Below the pieces are notes generated by a model, which saw nothing but the letters and a program-made list of their open reading frames with translations, was not told the DNA's origin and searched no databases. The translations under genes were made by a program, and so were the position numbers. A DNA stretch of 64,000 nt from Kribbella caucasensis (GTDB lineage: Bacteria; Actinomycetota; Actinomycetes; Propionibacteriales; Kribbellaceae), in assembly GCF_004361855.1 (NCBI RefSeq), contig NZ_SNWQ01000006.1:124001-188000 (forward strand). The letters are read 5' to 3'. Below, piece by piece: positions 25,022-33,509 of the stretch. Each line of letters opens with the position of its first letter. Position 1 is the stretch's first letter.

Positions 25022-27304
25022 GTGGTCGCCCTGCGGACGAGGTGGAACGAGCTGATCCCCGGCTCGGCGGCGTTGGCCGATGATCTGGTCGCCCGGTACG
25101 TCGCGCGAACCCGGCGTGCCTACCGCGAGCAGTACCTCGACACCGTGCTCACCGCGCTCGACTCGATGGTCCAGTTGAGCACCGACCCCACCTCCGTACG
25201 GCTGGCCGCCTGGTTCCACCGGGCGGTGCACGAGCCCGGCGGCGACGCGGCCGAGGACGCCGAGGCCTCCGCCCGCCTGGTCGAGCAGACCCTGCCGGAG
25301 TACGGCGTCGACCCGGTCCGCATCGCCGAAGTCGCCCGGCTCGTCCGGCTCACCGGCGATCTCGCCACCCCACCGACCGACGCGTACGCACCACCCCATC
25401 GCGACGCCAACGGTGACGTCCTACTCGACTCGGTGAACTCCCTGCTGGCCACTGCACCCGACCGCTACGCCAGCCACAGATCCGACGTACAGCGGGACAG
25501 CGGCGATCGCGCGGCGCAACGTCGGAACGGCGAAGCCGCGGTGGAGCGCCGGTACGGCGAGGTGCGGCGCCTGCTCGACGGGCAGCTGTATCGGACCGGG
25601 CTGGCGCGGCAACGGATGGGCACTGCTGCGCGGGCCAACCTCGAAGCGGAACTCCAGCGCCTCGACAGCGAACTCCCCGCACCCTGGCGTGGTTGGCAGC
25701 AGGCCGGTCTGGCGGCGGCAGCGACCTTCGGCGCCGTCGGGGCCGTCGCCGTGTCGATCGCTGCGGCGGGCGCGCCCTGGCAGATTCCAGCGGTCGAGTC
25801 CGAGACCGGCTGGCCGACGATCGCCCTGGCCGCGTTGGCCTTCGTCTGCGCACCTGTGTTGTTCCGGTGCGCCCGGAGCAGCAGCCAGCGAGCCAGACTC
25901 GTCGCGGGCGCTGTGGTTGCGGTTGCGGTCACCGGGCTGCTCGTTGCCTGGGCACAGGTCCCGGCGACGAACGCGGCGGTCGGTGTGGGGCTGCGGGTGC
26001 CACTGCTGATCTCCGCGTTGGTCCTGTTGCTCCTGGCCGGTGCTGCTGCGCTGATGGGCTCCCTGCTGCGCACCCGCGCCGCCCGCTTCATCCCACCGCG
26101 GAACGTGGGCCAGCAGCTGTCATGGCTCGCAGTACCGGCTGTGCTCGCGCTGGTCCTGCTGCTGGTCGTGCAACCGCTGGCCCGCAACTATGTGCTCGGC
26201 GCCAACGAGCGAATCGAGAACAACAGCCGGCCAGCCGGTCCGGTGTCGCGTTCGACGCTGGACGGCGGGGTCGCGTGGATCAGCAAGGCACTGTCCAGCG
26301 CGGGCGCTCAAGAGGCGGTGGGGACGAAGTACGGCATTGCCATTCCGCGGCAGACCGGTGTGGTGGAGATGCTCGACGGCGAGACCGGTGAACTGCGCTG
26401 GCGATACACCCGGTCCGACGCCGATGAGAAGCCGAACATCTTCGCCACCGGCAACGGCCAGTACGTCGTGGCCGAGTTCGCGGACATCGGCTTCCTGGTG
26501 CTGGATGCGGAGACCGGCAAACGGGTGGCCGCGTGGCCGGAGCGGACCAGGGACTACGGCATCGAGCAGGCGGATCCACTGCTGACCGGTGAGCAGGTGA
26601 GCCGCGGGTCCGACAAGCTGCGCGGTGTCGACCCCAACGGTGACGAGCGGTGGACGTACGAGCCCGGCCGATGCACCGGGATCAGCGCGGTGGCCACCCA
26701 GGACACGGTGGTCGCGTTCCTCGGGCGCAGTTGCGGTGACGAGCCGGACGAGATGCTCGGTCTGGATCTGAAGACCGGCAAGAAGCTCTGGCGCAGCGAG
26801 CCGGCCGACATGTACCGGCGGCCCGTGGTCGTTGGTGGTGTGGTGGTCGTGGCCGAGCCGGGCGGCGACTCCGACGTACCGGCTGCACTGCTTGCCATCG
26901 AGCCGCGGAGCGGGGAGACCAAGTGGCGTTGGCCGGTACCGCGCAACTGGGCGTGCCGCACGTTGATGTCCGCTGCGGGCAACCTGTTGGTCGTGGTGGA
27001 CTGCCCGGGGACAGCGGCGCGAGAGAACCGCACGACGGTGGTCACGGCGATCGACTCGGCAACCGGCAAGGCGGTGTGGCAGACGACGGCAGCTGTCAAC
27101 CCGCGGGCACGTGTCGCGGTCACGGACGACGCCCGGGTCGTGTCACTCGCCGGCTCGTCCGACGGCTGCTGGGCCAATGTCATCAGCCGCTCGGGCCACC
27201 AGCGCACCCGCCTCCCCACCGGCATCTCCTGCAGCCGTGACATCCGCGCCGTCGGCAACCTGCTGCTGACCTCCGGCAACGGCAGCGTCATCGCCCTGCG
27301 CTGA
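25022..27304 (+). CDS. HD-derived pseudo-enzyme fused to five membrane helices and a PQQ-like propeller
   Basis: 760 residues from GTG 25022 (GTG 25016 also possible); the start aligns with that of its paralog at 28319. An HD-like helical domain (about 1-200) is followed by five hydrophobic helices (about 220-390) and a PQQ/quinoprotein-type propeller (about 410-760; MLDGETGELRWRYTR, LDAETGKRVAAWP, LDLKTGKKLWR, IDSATGKAVWQ). The HD ligands seen in the paralog are all lost: RYH is RAY, FHDAIYD is FHRAVHE, NEE is EDA and DADL is DSVN. It is therefore probably inactive and acts as a sensor or scaffold with the propeller outside the membrane. Cysteines in the propeller (RCTG, RSCGD, NWACR) may form disulfides. 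Confidence 0.8.
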   Translation: MVALRTRWNELIPGSAALADDLVARYVARTRRAYREQYLDTVLTALDSMVQLSTDPTSVRLAAWFHRAVHEPGGDAAEDAEASARLVEQTLPEYGVDPVRIAEVARLVRLTGDLATPPTDAYAPPHRDANGDVLLDSVNSLLATAPDRYASHRSDVQRDSGDRAAQRRNGEAAVERRYGEVRRLLDGQLYRTGLARQRMGTAARANLEAELQRLDSELPAPWRGWQQAGLAAAATFGAVGAVAVSIAAAGAPWQIPAVESETGWPTIALAALAFVCAPVLFRCARSSSQRARLVAGAVVAVAVTGLLVAWAQVPATNAAVGVGLRVPLLISALVLLLLAGAAALMGSLLRTRAARFIPPRNVGQQLSWLAVPAVLALVLLLVVQPLARNYVLGANERIENNSRPAGPVSRSTLDGGVAWISKALSSAGAQEAVGTKYGIAIPRQTGVVEMLDGETGELRWRYTRSDADEKPNIFATGNGQYVVAEFADIGFLVLDAETGKRVAAWPERTRDYGIEQADPLLTGEQVSRGSDKLRGVDPNGDERWTYEPGRCTGISAVATQDTVVAFLGRSCGDEPDEMLGLDLKTGKKLWRSEPADMYRRPVVVGGVVVVAEPGGDSDVPAALLAIEPRSGETKWRWPVPRNWACRTLMSAAGNLLVVVDCPGTAARENRTTVVTAIDSATGKAVWQTTAAVNPRARVAVTDDARVVSLAGSSDGCWANVISRSGHQRTRLPTGISCSRDIRAVGNLLLTSGNGSVIALR

Positions 27305-27321
27305 ATCACCCCCGCGCTGAA

Positions 27322-28203
27322 TCAGCCCCGGCTGAGCTGCTCCTCGGCGGAGGCGAGGAGTTCCACCACCCGGGTGCCGAAGGCGACGTCCACCGGGTGC
27401 GACTCGCCTGACTCGGCCGCCTCGATCAACTCCGTCGCGGCGACCTGGAACGACTCCACCGCCGGCGTCTCCCCGCGCGGCAGCAGCGCGGTACCGGCTT
27501 CTCCCCAGATCCCCGTCTCGAAGTTGCTGCCCGCCGGCGGAGCCGACAGCGACAGGCTGGCCGTGCTCGTCGCCCCGGACTCGTGCGTGATCACGAGATG
27601 GACGAGATCGCCCTCCCCACCGACCGCGCGCAACTCGGCGATCGGCCCGAGCATCGCGCTCAGGTTGGACAGCGCGTGCGGACCGACGTCCCAGAGCGCA
27701 CCACGGACCTCTCGCCGCCACCTCGATTCGGCATACGGGTTGCCCGGCGCATCGAGCGACGCAAGCATTCGCGCCCAGCCACCCTTCCATCCACCCTTGC
27801 CCTGCACCTCGGCGAAGAACTCCCGGTACTCCGGCGCGAACCGCGCGGTGAAGAACACCACCGACGCGATCCCCTCGTTCGAGACCTCGTCCGCGAGCGC
27901 GCGGGCGTCGTCCAGCGAATCGGCGACCGGCTTGTCCAGCAGAAGATGTTTGCCTATGGCAGCCGCTTCGAGCGCCATCGTCGCCTGAACCCGCGGCGGG
28001 ACCGCAAAAGCGACGGCGTCGACCACCTCGAGTAACTCAGCGTAGTCGTCGTAGCCGGTCGCCCCGAGGTCTGTAGCCACCGCGTTCGCCTTGTCCGGAT
28101 CGCGACCCCAGACCCCCACCAACTCGGCCCCCGCAGTGGCCGCCAACCCCGGTCCATGCGTGGTCCGTGCCCACGGCCCCGTTCCGACCAACCCGAACCG
28201 CAT
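27322..28203 (-). CDS. Gfo/Idh/MocA-family NAD(P)-dependent oxidoreductase
   Basis: 293 residues from ATG 28203 with GGAGGG upstream. The Rossmann N-terminus MRFGLVGTGPWARTTHGPGL is followed by YAELLEVVDAVAFAVPP and HLLLDKPVADSLDDA, the usual catalytic EKP-type motif here read as DKP; the C-terminal beta-sheet domain contains WDVGPHALSNLSAMLG. It probably oxidises a sugar, inositol or sugar derivative. It lies between the two HD-propeller genes in opposite orientation and has no operon partner. Confidence 0.87.
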   Translation of the reverse strand: MRFGLVGTGPWARTTHGPGLAATAGAELVGVWGRDPDKANAVATDLGATGYDDYAELLEVVDAVAFAVPPRVQATMALEAAAIGKHLLLDKPVADSLDDARALADEVSNEGIASVVFFTARFAPEYREFFAEVQGKGGWKGGWARMLASLDAPGNPYAESRWRREVRGALWDVGPHALSNLSAMLGPIAELRAVGGEGDLVHLVITHESGATSTASLSLSAPPAGSNFETGIWGEAGTALLPRGETPAVESFQVAATELIEAAESGESHPVDVAFGTRVVELLASAEEQLSRG

Positions 28204-28318
28204 GGCGCCCTCCATATAGATACAAAGGTGACGAGCCGATATCGCTTTGGCCACGACCCTAACCGGGACCCCCGGATCGGTCGGTCGAGGCCTTTGCCGA
28301 GTGCCACACTCCCATGTC

Positions 28319-30697
28319 ATGGAGCTGCGTGACCGGTGGAATCGCCTGCTGCCGGACGCGCAGCCGTTGGGCGATGATCTGCTGGCTCGTTACGCAGAGC
28401 AACATCGCCGTTATCACGATCAGCGACACCTGACCGAGACCCTCGACACCATCGACGAACTCGCCGAACTGGCCGACGACGCCGACACCGTCCGGCTGGC
28501 CGCCTGGTTCCATGACGCGATCTACGACCCCCAGGCCGACCCCGGTGAGAACGAAGAGGTCTCCGCCCAGCTGGCCGAGCTGGAGCTGGCCGCGTACGGC
28601 GTAGAGGCCGACCAGGTAGCCGAGATCGGCCGGCTGATCCGGCTCACCGCCAAACACGACTGCGAACCGGATGACGCCAACGGCGCCGTCCTGTGCGACG
28701 CCGATCTACGCATCCTCAGCCTGCCCGCCGACCGGTACGACGAGTACGCCGCCGGGATCCGGCAGGAGTACGCGCACATCAGCGATCGGGACTTCGCCCG
28801 CGGCCGGATGTCGTTCCTGCAGAACCTTGCCGAGACCCCGCTGTACGCGACCAGCCGGGGGCACGAACAGTGGGAACAGGCCGCCCGGGACAACCTCGAA
28901 CGAGAGCTGGCCACCTGGACCCCTAAGGCGGCCCGGCCAGTGGCCGGGCTGATTCCGATGATCTACCTCGGCGCCGCCCTCGGTGTGGTGGTCGCCGCAT
29001 CGGTACTGCTCGGCCGCGGCCTCGGCGCCGCCCGCAGCTGGCCCGCGTCGGCGGACGAGATCACCGGCTTCCCTGTCTGGACCCCGATCGCCGGAACCGC
29101 GGTCGCCGCCGCCCTGTCGTGCGCGTGGTTCCGCCGGAACCAGCCGAAGCTGGTGATGATCCCGGCACTGGTGTTCGCGGCGGTCGGGGTGATCGCGGTC
29201 GGCATCTGCTGGTGGCGCTGGCCCGCGGCCCAACCGGGTGCCGCGATGAGCGAGCGCTGGCCCTACCTCCTGCTCGCGTCGATCGCACTGGTCCTGGCCG
29301 GCGCCCTCCTAGCGTTGGCCCGACGCCTCCGAGCGGCCCCGCCGTACGCCGTCGCGCCACCACGGGGCCTCGGTCTCGCTGTCACCGTCGTATGCGCGTC
29401 GGTGCTCGCGTGGATCGTCGTGTCCGCCGGCGAGCCCTTCGTACAGGCCCGCCTCGAGACCGCCAACACCGTGAGCACCACGGCGACCATGCCGCCCGGT
29501 GTGATGCCGGTGCAGCTCGACGGTGAGCTGGCGTGGAGCCGCGAGGTCCCCGCGACCGGTGCGATCGCCGGGACGGTCGGTGGGGTGGCAGAGCTGCGAC
29601 CGGACGGCGTGGTGATGTCCGACGCGACCACAGGGCAGATCCGGTGGCGGTACTCCCGCGCCGATGTGGACGACGCCGCGTCCGGTGGTTCCCGGGGCCT
29701 CCTGATCTCGAGCGACGGCCGGACGCTCGCCGCCCATCTCCCGTACGGCGGGAACCGTGCGCCGACCGGGATCGACCTGCCAACGTACGCCGTACTGGAC
29801 GCCGAGAGCGGTGACGTGCTCACCGAGGTCCACAGCGACGGCACGGCTCTCGCTGTCGACTCGAACCGCTTGCTCATCGCCGAAGGCAAGTACGTCGTCG
29901 CGCACGGCGTCAGCAGCCCCACGCATTGGCGGACGCGGTTGCAGTGCACCGTGACGCAGGGCGTGCTGCTCGGCGACCAGGCCGTCGTGGTCGACGCGTG
30001 CGGAGGCAAAGCCGTGGTCCGCGGCCTGGATCTGACCAACGGCGAACAGCGGTGGGAGGTCGACCTGGGCATCCGGTTCGAACTCAACGCCGAACTGGAC
30101 CCCGAGACCTGGGTCGGCGACCTGGTCGCGATCCCGGACACCCGCGAGGTCTCCGGCCTGGTCTGGACCGCCGACGCAGGCGGCACCCTGCACCAGTGGT
30201 CCGTAGACGTCGGTGAGGGCCGCATCCTGTGGACCACACCAGTCCCCGGTACGCCGCGCCCGCGGCTCGGCCTGTCGTCGTGCGATGCGCAGCTGAACGC
30301 CACCCACTCGTCACTCGTCCTGGTGACCTGCCGGACCAGTACCGAGCCCGGCGAACCACAGACGTACGACGTGTCCGCGGTGAGCCCCGCGGACGGCACT
30401 CCTCAGTGGCACCACCTCCTGCCCGTGCCACCGAAGCTGCAGCAGCCCGAGTACCCACGGGACGGCTTCGGTCTGCTCCCGGACGGACGGGTGGTCACCC
30501 TGATGCCGCAGGACAACGGCACCTGCTCCCCCGTCATGGTGGGCACCACAGGCATCCAGCCTCGCCCGATCGTCGCCGGCCAAACCGCAGCGCCCATTGC
30601 CGCACGGGACAAGGTCACCTGCGACAAGCCAGCCGTCACGGTCGCCGGCGGCCGCCCGATCTTCAGCGACGGCACCCGGTTGTTCGCCCTCAACTGA
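28319..30697 (+). CDS. HD-domain phosphohydrolase fused to five membrane helices and a PQQ-like propeller
   Basis: 792 residues from ATG 28319. Residues 1-200 match the predicted metal-dependent HD phosphohydrolases (COG4339 type): RYHDQRHLTETLD, AAWFHDAIYD, ENEEVSAQLA, RLTAKHD, CDADLRILSLPADRY and the EYAHISDRDFARGR stretch. Five membrane helices follow (about 205-395), then a PQQ-type beta-propeller (about 410-792; DATTGQIRWRYSR, LDAESGDVLTEV, LDLTNGEQRWEVD, SPADGTPQWHHL). With the HD domain inside, five helices put the propeller outside. COG4339 proteins are usually soluble single-domain proteins of about 200 residues, so this is an unusual fusion. Substrate unknown. Confidence 0.83.
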   Translation: MELRDRWNRLLPDAQPLGDDLLARYAEQHRRYHDQRHLTETLDTIDELAELADDADTVRLAAWFHDAIYDPQADPGENEEVSAQLAELELAAYGVEADQVAEIGRLIRLTAKHDCEPDDANGAVLCDADLRILSLPADRYDEYAAGIRQEYAHISDRDFARGRMSFLQNLAETPLYATSRGHEQWEQAARDNLERELATWTPKAARPVAGLIPMIYLGAALGVVVAASVLLGRGLGAARSWPASADEITGFPVWTPIAGTAVAAALSCAWFRRNQPKLVMIPALVFAAVGVIAVGICWWRWPAAQPGAAMSERWPYLLLASIALVLAGALLALARRLRAAPPYAVAPPRGLGLAVTVVCASVLAWIVVSAGEPFVQARLETANTVSTTATMPPGVMPVQLDGELAWSREVPATGAIAGTVGGVAELRPDGVVMSDATTGQIRWRYSRADVDDAASGGSRGLLISSDGRTLAAHLPYGGNRAPTGIDLPTYAVLDAESGDVLTEVHSDGTALAVDSNRLLIAEGKYVVAHGVSSPTHWRTRLQCTVTQGVLLGDQAVVVDACGGKAVVRGLDLTNGEQRWEVDLGIRFELNAELDPETWVGDLVAIPDTREVSGLVWTADAGGTLHQWSVDVGEGRILWTTPVPGTPRPRLGLSSCDAQLNATHSSLVLVTCRTSTEPGEPQTYDVSAVSPADGTPQWHHLLPVPPKLQQPEYPRDGFGLLPDGRVVTLMPQDNGTCSPVMVGTTGIQPRPIVAGQTAAPIAARDKVTCDKPAVTVAGGRPIFSDGTRLFALN

Positions 30698-31020
30698 GCC
30701 TGTCTATGGGGCGCCGGGAATTACGTTGCCCGGGGCAGCGTTCATCTCTACCGTGATGCTCATGTTCCGCGCGGATTCTGCTGCGTACCTGTCGGGTTTG
30801 ACCCCGACGGGCGCTGCCGCGTGGGCGTCAGCGGATTCAGATCTCTTCACCGGCGCGCACTGCGTTGCCGATGAGCGAGGGCGACCCTTCTCCTGCTGAG
30901 CAGGACCCGCGGAGGAGGGTGGACCGCTCACCGGCCCCTCCATAGCGGTGACAGCGCTGCGGAAGGAGCCGGGGGTCCTGGCTCGATCGAATCTTCTGAC
31001 AGCAAAGGGAAAACATAGTC
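30698..31020 (+). promoter_or_regulatory. 323-base structured leader/intergenic region before tuf
   Basis: No convincing gene. Several stems can form: CCTGTCGGG against CCCGACGGG (30788-30811), possibly the terminator of the upstream gene; TCCTGCT-G-AGCAGGA (30891-30905), which can be enclosed by ACCCTTCTCC (30884) pairing with GGAGGAGGGT (30911-30920); and ACCGCT/AGCGGT (30923-30949). AAAGGG lies 14 bases before the tuf ATG. The stems may belong to a long tuf leader. Confidence 0.4.
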
Positions 31021-32208
31021 ATGGCCAAGAGCCAGTTCGTGCGGACCAAGCCGCACCTCAACATCGGCACCATGGGTCACGTCGACCATGGCAAGACCAC
31101 GCTGACCGCCGCGATCACCAAGGTGCTCGCCGAGCGCGACCCGGGCGTCAACCGCTTCGTCGCGTTCGACGGGATCGACCGGGCGCCGGAGGAGGTCCAG
31201 CGCGGGATCACCATCAACATCTCGCACGTCGAGTACGAGACCGCCACCCGGCACTACGCGCACGTGGACATGCCGGGTCACGCCGACTACGTGAAGAACA
31301 TGATCACCGGGGCCGCCCAGGTGGACGCCGCGATCCTGGTCGTGTCGGCACAGGACGGCGCCATGCCGCAGACGCGTGAGCACGTGCTGCTCGCGCAACG
31401 GGTGGGCGTGCCGTACCTGGTGGTCGCGCTGAACAAGGCGGACGCCGTCGACGACCCGGACCTGCTCGACCTGGTCGAGCTGGAGGTCCGGGAACTGCTG
31501 GCGGAGTACGGCTTCCCGGGCGACGAGGTACCGGTGATTCGTGTCTCCGGGCTGCGCGCGCTCGAGGGCGACCCGCAGTGGACGGCCTCGATCGGCGAGC
31601 TGCTGGACGCGGTCGACAACTACGTGCCGACGCCGGACCGTGAGCTGGGCGAGCCGTTCCTGATGCCGATCGAGGGCGTGCTCACCATCAGCGGCCGCGG
31701 CACCGTCGTCACCGGCGCGGTCGAGCGTGGCTCGCTCCGGCTCGGCGAGTCGGTCGAGGTGGTCGGGCTCGGTCCGACGGTGACCAGTACGGCGATCGGG
31801 CTGGAGACATTCGGCAAGTCGCTGGAGTCCGCCGAGGCGGGTGACAACGCCGCGATCCTGCTGCGTGGGATCAAGCGCGACGAGGTCCGCCGCGGCCAGG
31901 TGGTGGCGCTGCCGGGCAGTGTGACGCCGCACCGGAAGTTCCGGGCGACGCTGCACGCGCTCTCCACCGCCGAGGGCGGCCGGCACACGCCGTTCGCCGC
32001 GGACTACCGGCCGCAGTTCTACTTCCGCACGACCGACGTCTCCGGTGGCATCGACCTGGTTGAGATCACCCTGGTGATGCCCGGCGACACGATCGAGCTG
32101 ACAGTGGAGCTGGCCAAGCCGGTCGCGATGAACACCGGTCTCGGCTTCGCCGTCCGGGAAGGCGGCCACACAGTCGCCGCCGGCACGGTGACCGAGCTGC
32201 TCGACTGA
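31021..32208 (+). CDS. tuf: Divergent elongation factor Tu (accessory, tuf3-like)
   Basis: 395 residues, full length. All GTPase motifs are intact: GHVDHGKTT (G1), GITIN (G2), DMPGH (G3), NKAD (G4), SGLRAL (G5). It departs from housekeeping EF-Tu at normally invariant places: Cys of DCPGH is Met, Cys of NKCD is Ala, and TREHILLGRQVGVP reads [14 protein letters not shown], which puts Arg at the position of E. coli Gln124, a known kirromycin-resistance site. The C-terminal GLRFAIREGGRTVGAG is [16 protein letters not shown]. It stands alone, away from rpsL-rpsG-fusA. It is probably a second EF-Tu used under stress or antibiotic challenge, like Streptomyces tuf3. Confidence 0.9.
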   Translation: MAKSQFVRTKPHLNIGTMGHVDHGKTTLTAAITKVLAERDPGVNRFVAFDGIDRAPEEVQRGITINISHVEYETATRHYAHVDMPGHADYVKNMITGAAQVDAAILVVSAQDGAMPQTREHVLLAQRVGVPYLVVALNKADAVDDPDLLDLVELEVRELLAEYGFPGDEVPVIRVSGLRALEGDPQWTASIGELLDAVDNYVPTPDRELGEPFLMPIEGVLTISGRGTVVTGAVERGSLRLGESVEVVGLGPTVTSTAIGLETFGKSLESAEAGDNAAILLRGIKRDEVRRGQVVALPGSVTPHRKFRATLHALSTAEGGRHTPFAADYRPQFYFRTTDVSGGIDLVEITLVMPGDTIELTVELAKPVAMNTGLGFAVREGGHTVAAGTVTELLD

Positions 32209-32215
32209 AGTAGCG

Positions 32216-32249
32216 GGTGCCCCAGACATGGTTGCCTGGGGCACCTTTT
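32216..32249 (+). terminator. Rho-independent terminator after tuf
   Basis: GGTGCCCCAG, a ten-base loop, CTGGGGCACC, then TTTT. It lies eight bases after the tuf stop and, being symmetric, may also stop the convergent CutC/DUF4031 transcript, whose stop codon touches it. Confidence 0.85.
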
Positions 32250-32506
32250 CATGTTCCCTTGCGGTGCCGCAGGCCGGATTCGATCAGCCGGCGGACCAGA
32301 ACGCGGCTCGGCACCGGGGTCGCGCCGGCCGCCACGATCTCGTCGTACTTGTCGGACGGGACGTCGTAGTGATCCCGGTCGAAACCGCGCGCCGGGATGC
32401 CGACCATGCGGGCGAACTCGTGCAGTTCGTCGTACGACTCGTCGCTGACCAGGTGCGACCAGACCCGGTTCCAACCCGGCCAGACCGGCGGGTCGATCAG
32501 GATCAC
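32249..32506 (-). CDS. DUF4031 domain protein
   Basis: 85 residues from GTG 32506, which overlaps the CutC stop (GTGA). The sequence VILIDPPVWPGWNRVWSHLVSD then ELHEFARMVGIPARGFDRDHYDVP and a C-terminal RVLVRRLIESGLR is the compact DUF4031 family, found widely in actinomycetes with no known function. The coupled start indicates co-expression with CutC. Confidence 0.82.
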   Translation of the reverse strand: MILIDPPVWPGWNRVWSHLVSDESYDELHEFARMVGIPARGFDRDHYDVPSDKYDEIVAAGATPVPSRVLVRRLIESGLRHRKGT

Positions 32507-33228
32507 GCGGGCTGCTCCTTGTCGTCCTGGGCATCCAGCAGGTTCCGCCAGGCCCGGACGAACCGGGAGTTCACATACGCCTTCGTCCAGGACCCGTCCT
32601 GCCGCACCGAGGACCCGACGTGGAACCTGCGGACGCCGCTCCCGTACAGCCACGGCACGTGTTCCGGCTGCAGCCCGCCGCCGGCCATCATCACGCTCGC
32701 GATCGCCGGATCCTCCTTGGCCATCCGAGTCAGGTCGTCCAGCCCCTGCCGTACGCCGAGCGCGGAACCCGCCGTCAGCACGCAATCGAGCCCCGGCAGG
32801 GTCCGCAACGCACGCCACGCCGGGCGCTGCTCCAGTACGGCGTCGATCGCGCGGTGGAACGTCCACGGTGTCCCGGCGAACGTGCTCACCAGCTGCCCGA
32901 CCGACTCGGTGTCGATCTCGTTGTCCGGGGTCAGGAACCCGAGTACGAAACCGTCCGCCCCCGCCGCGAGGTACGACTGGGCCATCGCGGTCAGCCGGTT
33001 GAGCTCGGCCCCGTTCGTGACGAACGAATCCGACAACCGCAACATCACCCGCAACGGCAGGTCCGTGACCCGGCGGATCGCGCTGACCGTCGACACCGAC
33101 GGGCTCAACCCGTCCGCCTCCATCGCGGCGCACAACTCCAGCCGATCCGCCCCACCCTCCTGAGCCGCCTCCGCATCCGCCGGATGCAGCGCGATCACCT
33201 CAAGCAACGACCCCATACGCCCCATCAT
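32503..33228 (-). CDS. cutC: CutC family protein
   Basis: About 241 residues from ATG 33228 (33225 and 33216 are in-frame alternatives). It is a TIM-barrel protein with LEVIALHPADAEAAQEGGADRLELCAAM, GADGFVLGFLTPDNEID, TFHRAIDAV, VLTAGSALGVRQGLDDL and VMMAGGGLQPEHV, all diagnostic of the CutC family. The family is named for copper homeostasis, but a direct copper role is doubtful and an enzymatic (sugar or nucleotide) role has been suggested. It is translated with DUF4031. Confidence 0.88.
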   Translation of the reverse strand: MMGRMGSLLEVIALHPADAEAAQEGGADRLELCAAMEADGLSPSVSTVSAIRRVTDLPLRVMLRLSDSFVTNGAELNRLTAMAQSYLAAGADGFVLGFLTPDNEIDTESVGQLVSTFAGTPWTFHRAIDAVLEQRPAWRALRTLPGLDCVLTAGSALGVRQGLDDLTRMAKEDPAIASVMMAGGGLQPEHVPWLYGSGVRRFHVGSSVRQDGSWTKAYVNSRFVRAWRNLLDAQDDKEQPA

Positions 33229-33266
33229 CCTGTATCCCCACCACCTCGAGACCGCAGCCACGTCGA

Positions 33267-33395
33267 CCTTGAGCACCCACCAACCAAATTCCCGCGCCGA
33301 GGACGACTGCGCCGTGCTCAAGGACGGCACGGCCGCGACCTTGAGCACGGGCCAGTCAGCGGCGGGGAGCGCAGGCGACCGGTGGGTGCTCAAGG
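33267..33395. repeat. Nested palindromic element with four CCTTGAGCAC sites
   Basis: Outer arms CCTTGAGCACCCACC (33267-33281) and GGTGGGTGCTCAAGG (33381-33395) are perfect inverted repeats. Inside them GTGCTCAAGG (33314-33323) and CCTTGAGCAC (33339-33348) form a second perfect pair. The element lies between the CutC gene and the LacI operator and contains no gene. The layout resembles that of the 1682/2071 elements. Confidence 0.65.
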
Positions 33396-33439
33396 TGGGA
33401 AGTCCGGGCTCGGAAAAGGGTGTTGCGCTCTCGGAGAGG

Positions 33440-33485
33440 CTTCTGTATCGTTTTTCTAGATCGATTTAGAAGAACGATACAGAAG
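33440..33485. promoter_or_regulatory. 46-base near-perfect palindrome, LacI-type operator
   Basis: The arms CTTCTGTATCGTT (33440-33452) and AACGATACAGAAG (33473-33485) are perfect inverses; the centre TCTAGATCGATTTAGA is also symmetric around a CG. In all, 21 of 23 base pairs match. The site ends 24 bases before the LacI GTG start. Confidence 0.75.
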
Positions 33486-33509
33486 ACTGTGCGGAGGGAG
33501 GTGGACAAG

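Noticed and set aside
30768..30899. Short frame before tuf
   Set aside because: No Shine-Dalgarno, no family resemblance, overlaps stem-loop structures.
32503..33228. Direct copper-resistance role for CutC
   Set aside because: The family name suggests copper, but the link is weak and no other copper genes adjoin; the multicopper oxidase is in a separate operon.
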